A stretch of 64,000 nt of DNA from Anseranas semipalmata. Taxonomy: Eukaryota > Chordata > Aves > Anseriformes > Anseranatidae. The notes under the pieces are model-generated. The model did no database searches. It was not told the origin of the DNA and saw only the letters and a list, made by a program, of their open reading frames with translations. Shown here piece after piece: positions 63,878 through 64,000 of this stretch. A program made the translations under genes and the position numbers. How positions within the stretch are numbered: the stretch's first letter is position 1; the number at the start of each line of letters is the position of its first letter. The stretch lies in the NCBI GenBank assembly GCA_013399115.1, contig VXAA01003306.1, positions 801,964 through 865,963 on the forward strand, read 5' to 3'.

Positions 63878-64000
63878 GCCCCTGCGACGGGCGCTGGGCG
63901 GCCCCGTGCCGTTCGCGGAGCCTGCAGGCAGCGAGACGCGCTCGGGCGCCATTTCAGGGAGCAGCCGCCGCGGCCGGAGCCGGGGCCCAGCCCGGGTCTG

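Larger units (their letters stand above)
63500..64000. promoter_or_regulatory. CpG-island promoter at right edge
   Basis: The last 500 bases are GC-rich and full of CpG. They carry a YY1-type site (AAAATGGCGGC, 63673-63683) and four TCTCGCGAGA-type elements between 63738 and 63877, all hallmarks of TATA-less housekeeping promoters. Transcription direction cannot be decided from the window. The gene served is probably just beyond the right edge, or starts on the minus strand at the ATG at 63952-63950. Confidence 0.75.

Overview
The window is vertebrate nuclear DNA, almost certainly from a bird. It has spliced genes with GT-AG introns, CpG-island promoters, CR1 LINE copies ending in the ATTCTATG octamer, a solo LTR of a type I recognise from bird genomes, and long stretches without coding potential. 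There is no prokaryotic or viral gene system, CRISPR array or operon.

Positions 1 to about 47 kb hold one gene on the minus strand, of the ARHGAP39 (Vilse/CrGAP) RhoGAP family: two WW domains, a long proline/serine-rich linker with a tandem PIYDEP motif, a MyTH4 domain and the start of a RhoGAP domain. In transcription order the model is: a non-coding first exon with a strong donor at 46317, inside a CpG island broken by a 519-base assembly gap; a tiny exon at 45023-44985 that probably carries the start codon; the WW exon (23398-23003); a large linker exon (15778-14467); the MyTH4 exon (9855-9309); a 90-nt exon coding a lysine-rich insert (7937-7848); a 74-nt exon (1681-1608); and the first RhoGAP exon (255-56). 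All junction phases agree, giving 876 codons plus two bases. The gene runs off the left edge exactly at the codon of the catalytic arginine finger. Divergence of the WW, MyTH4 and RhoGAP segments from mammalian ARHGAP39 as I remember it leaves open that this is a paralogue.

Introns carry mostly ageing retroelements: an antisense CR1 tail at 18.1-18.5 kb, much older antisense CR1 copies at 5.4-5.8 and 35.4-37.8 kb, and a possible L3-like relic at 12.1-12.8 kb. Six long A-tracts, all on the plus strand, lie between 33 and 45 kb.

From 47 to 63.5 kb I see no gene. This interval holds a CR1 scrap (51.5 kb), a solo LTR (56.6-57.2 kb), a small CpG-rich patch (60.0 kb) and a 0.7-kb CR1 (60.7-61.4 kb). 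The last 0.5 kb is a CpG-island promoter with three perfect and one near-perfect TCTCGCGAGA elements at regular spacing and a YY1-type site, probably the promoter of the next gene, whose identity cannot be read here.
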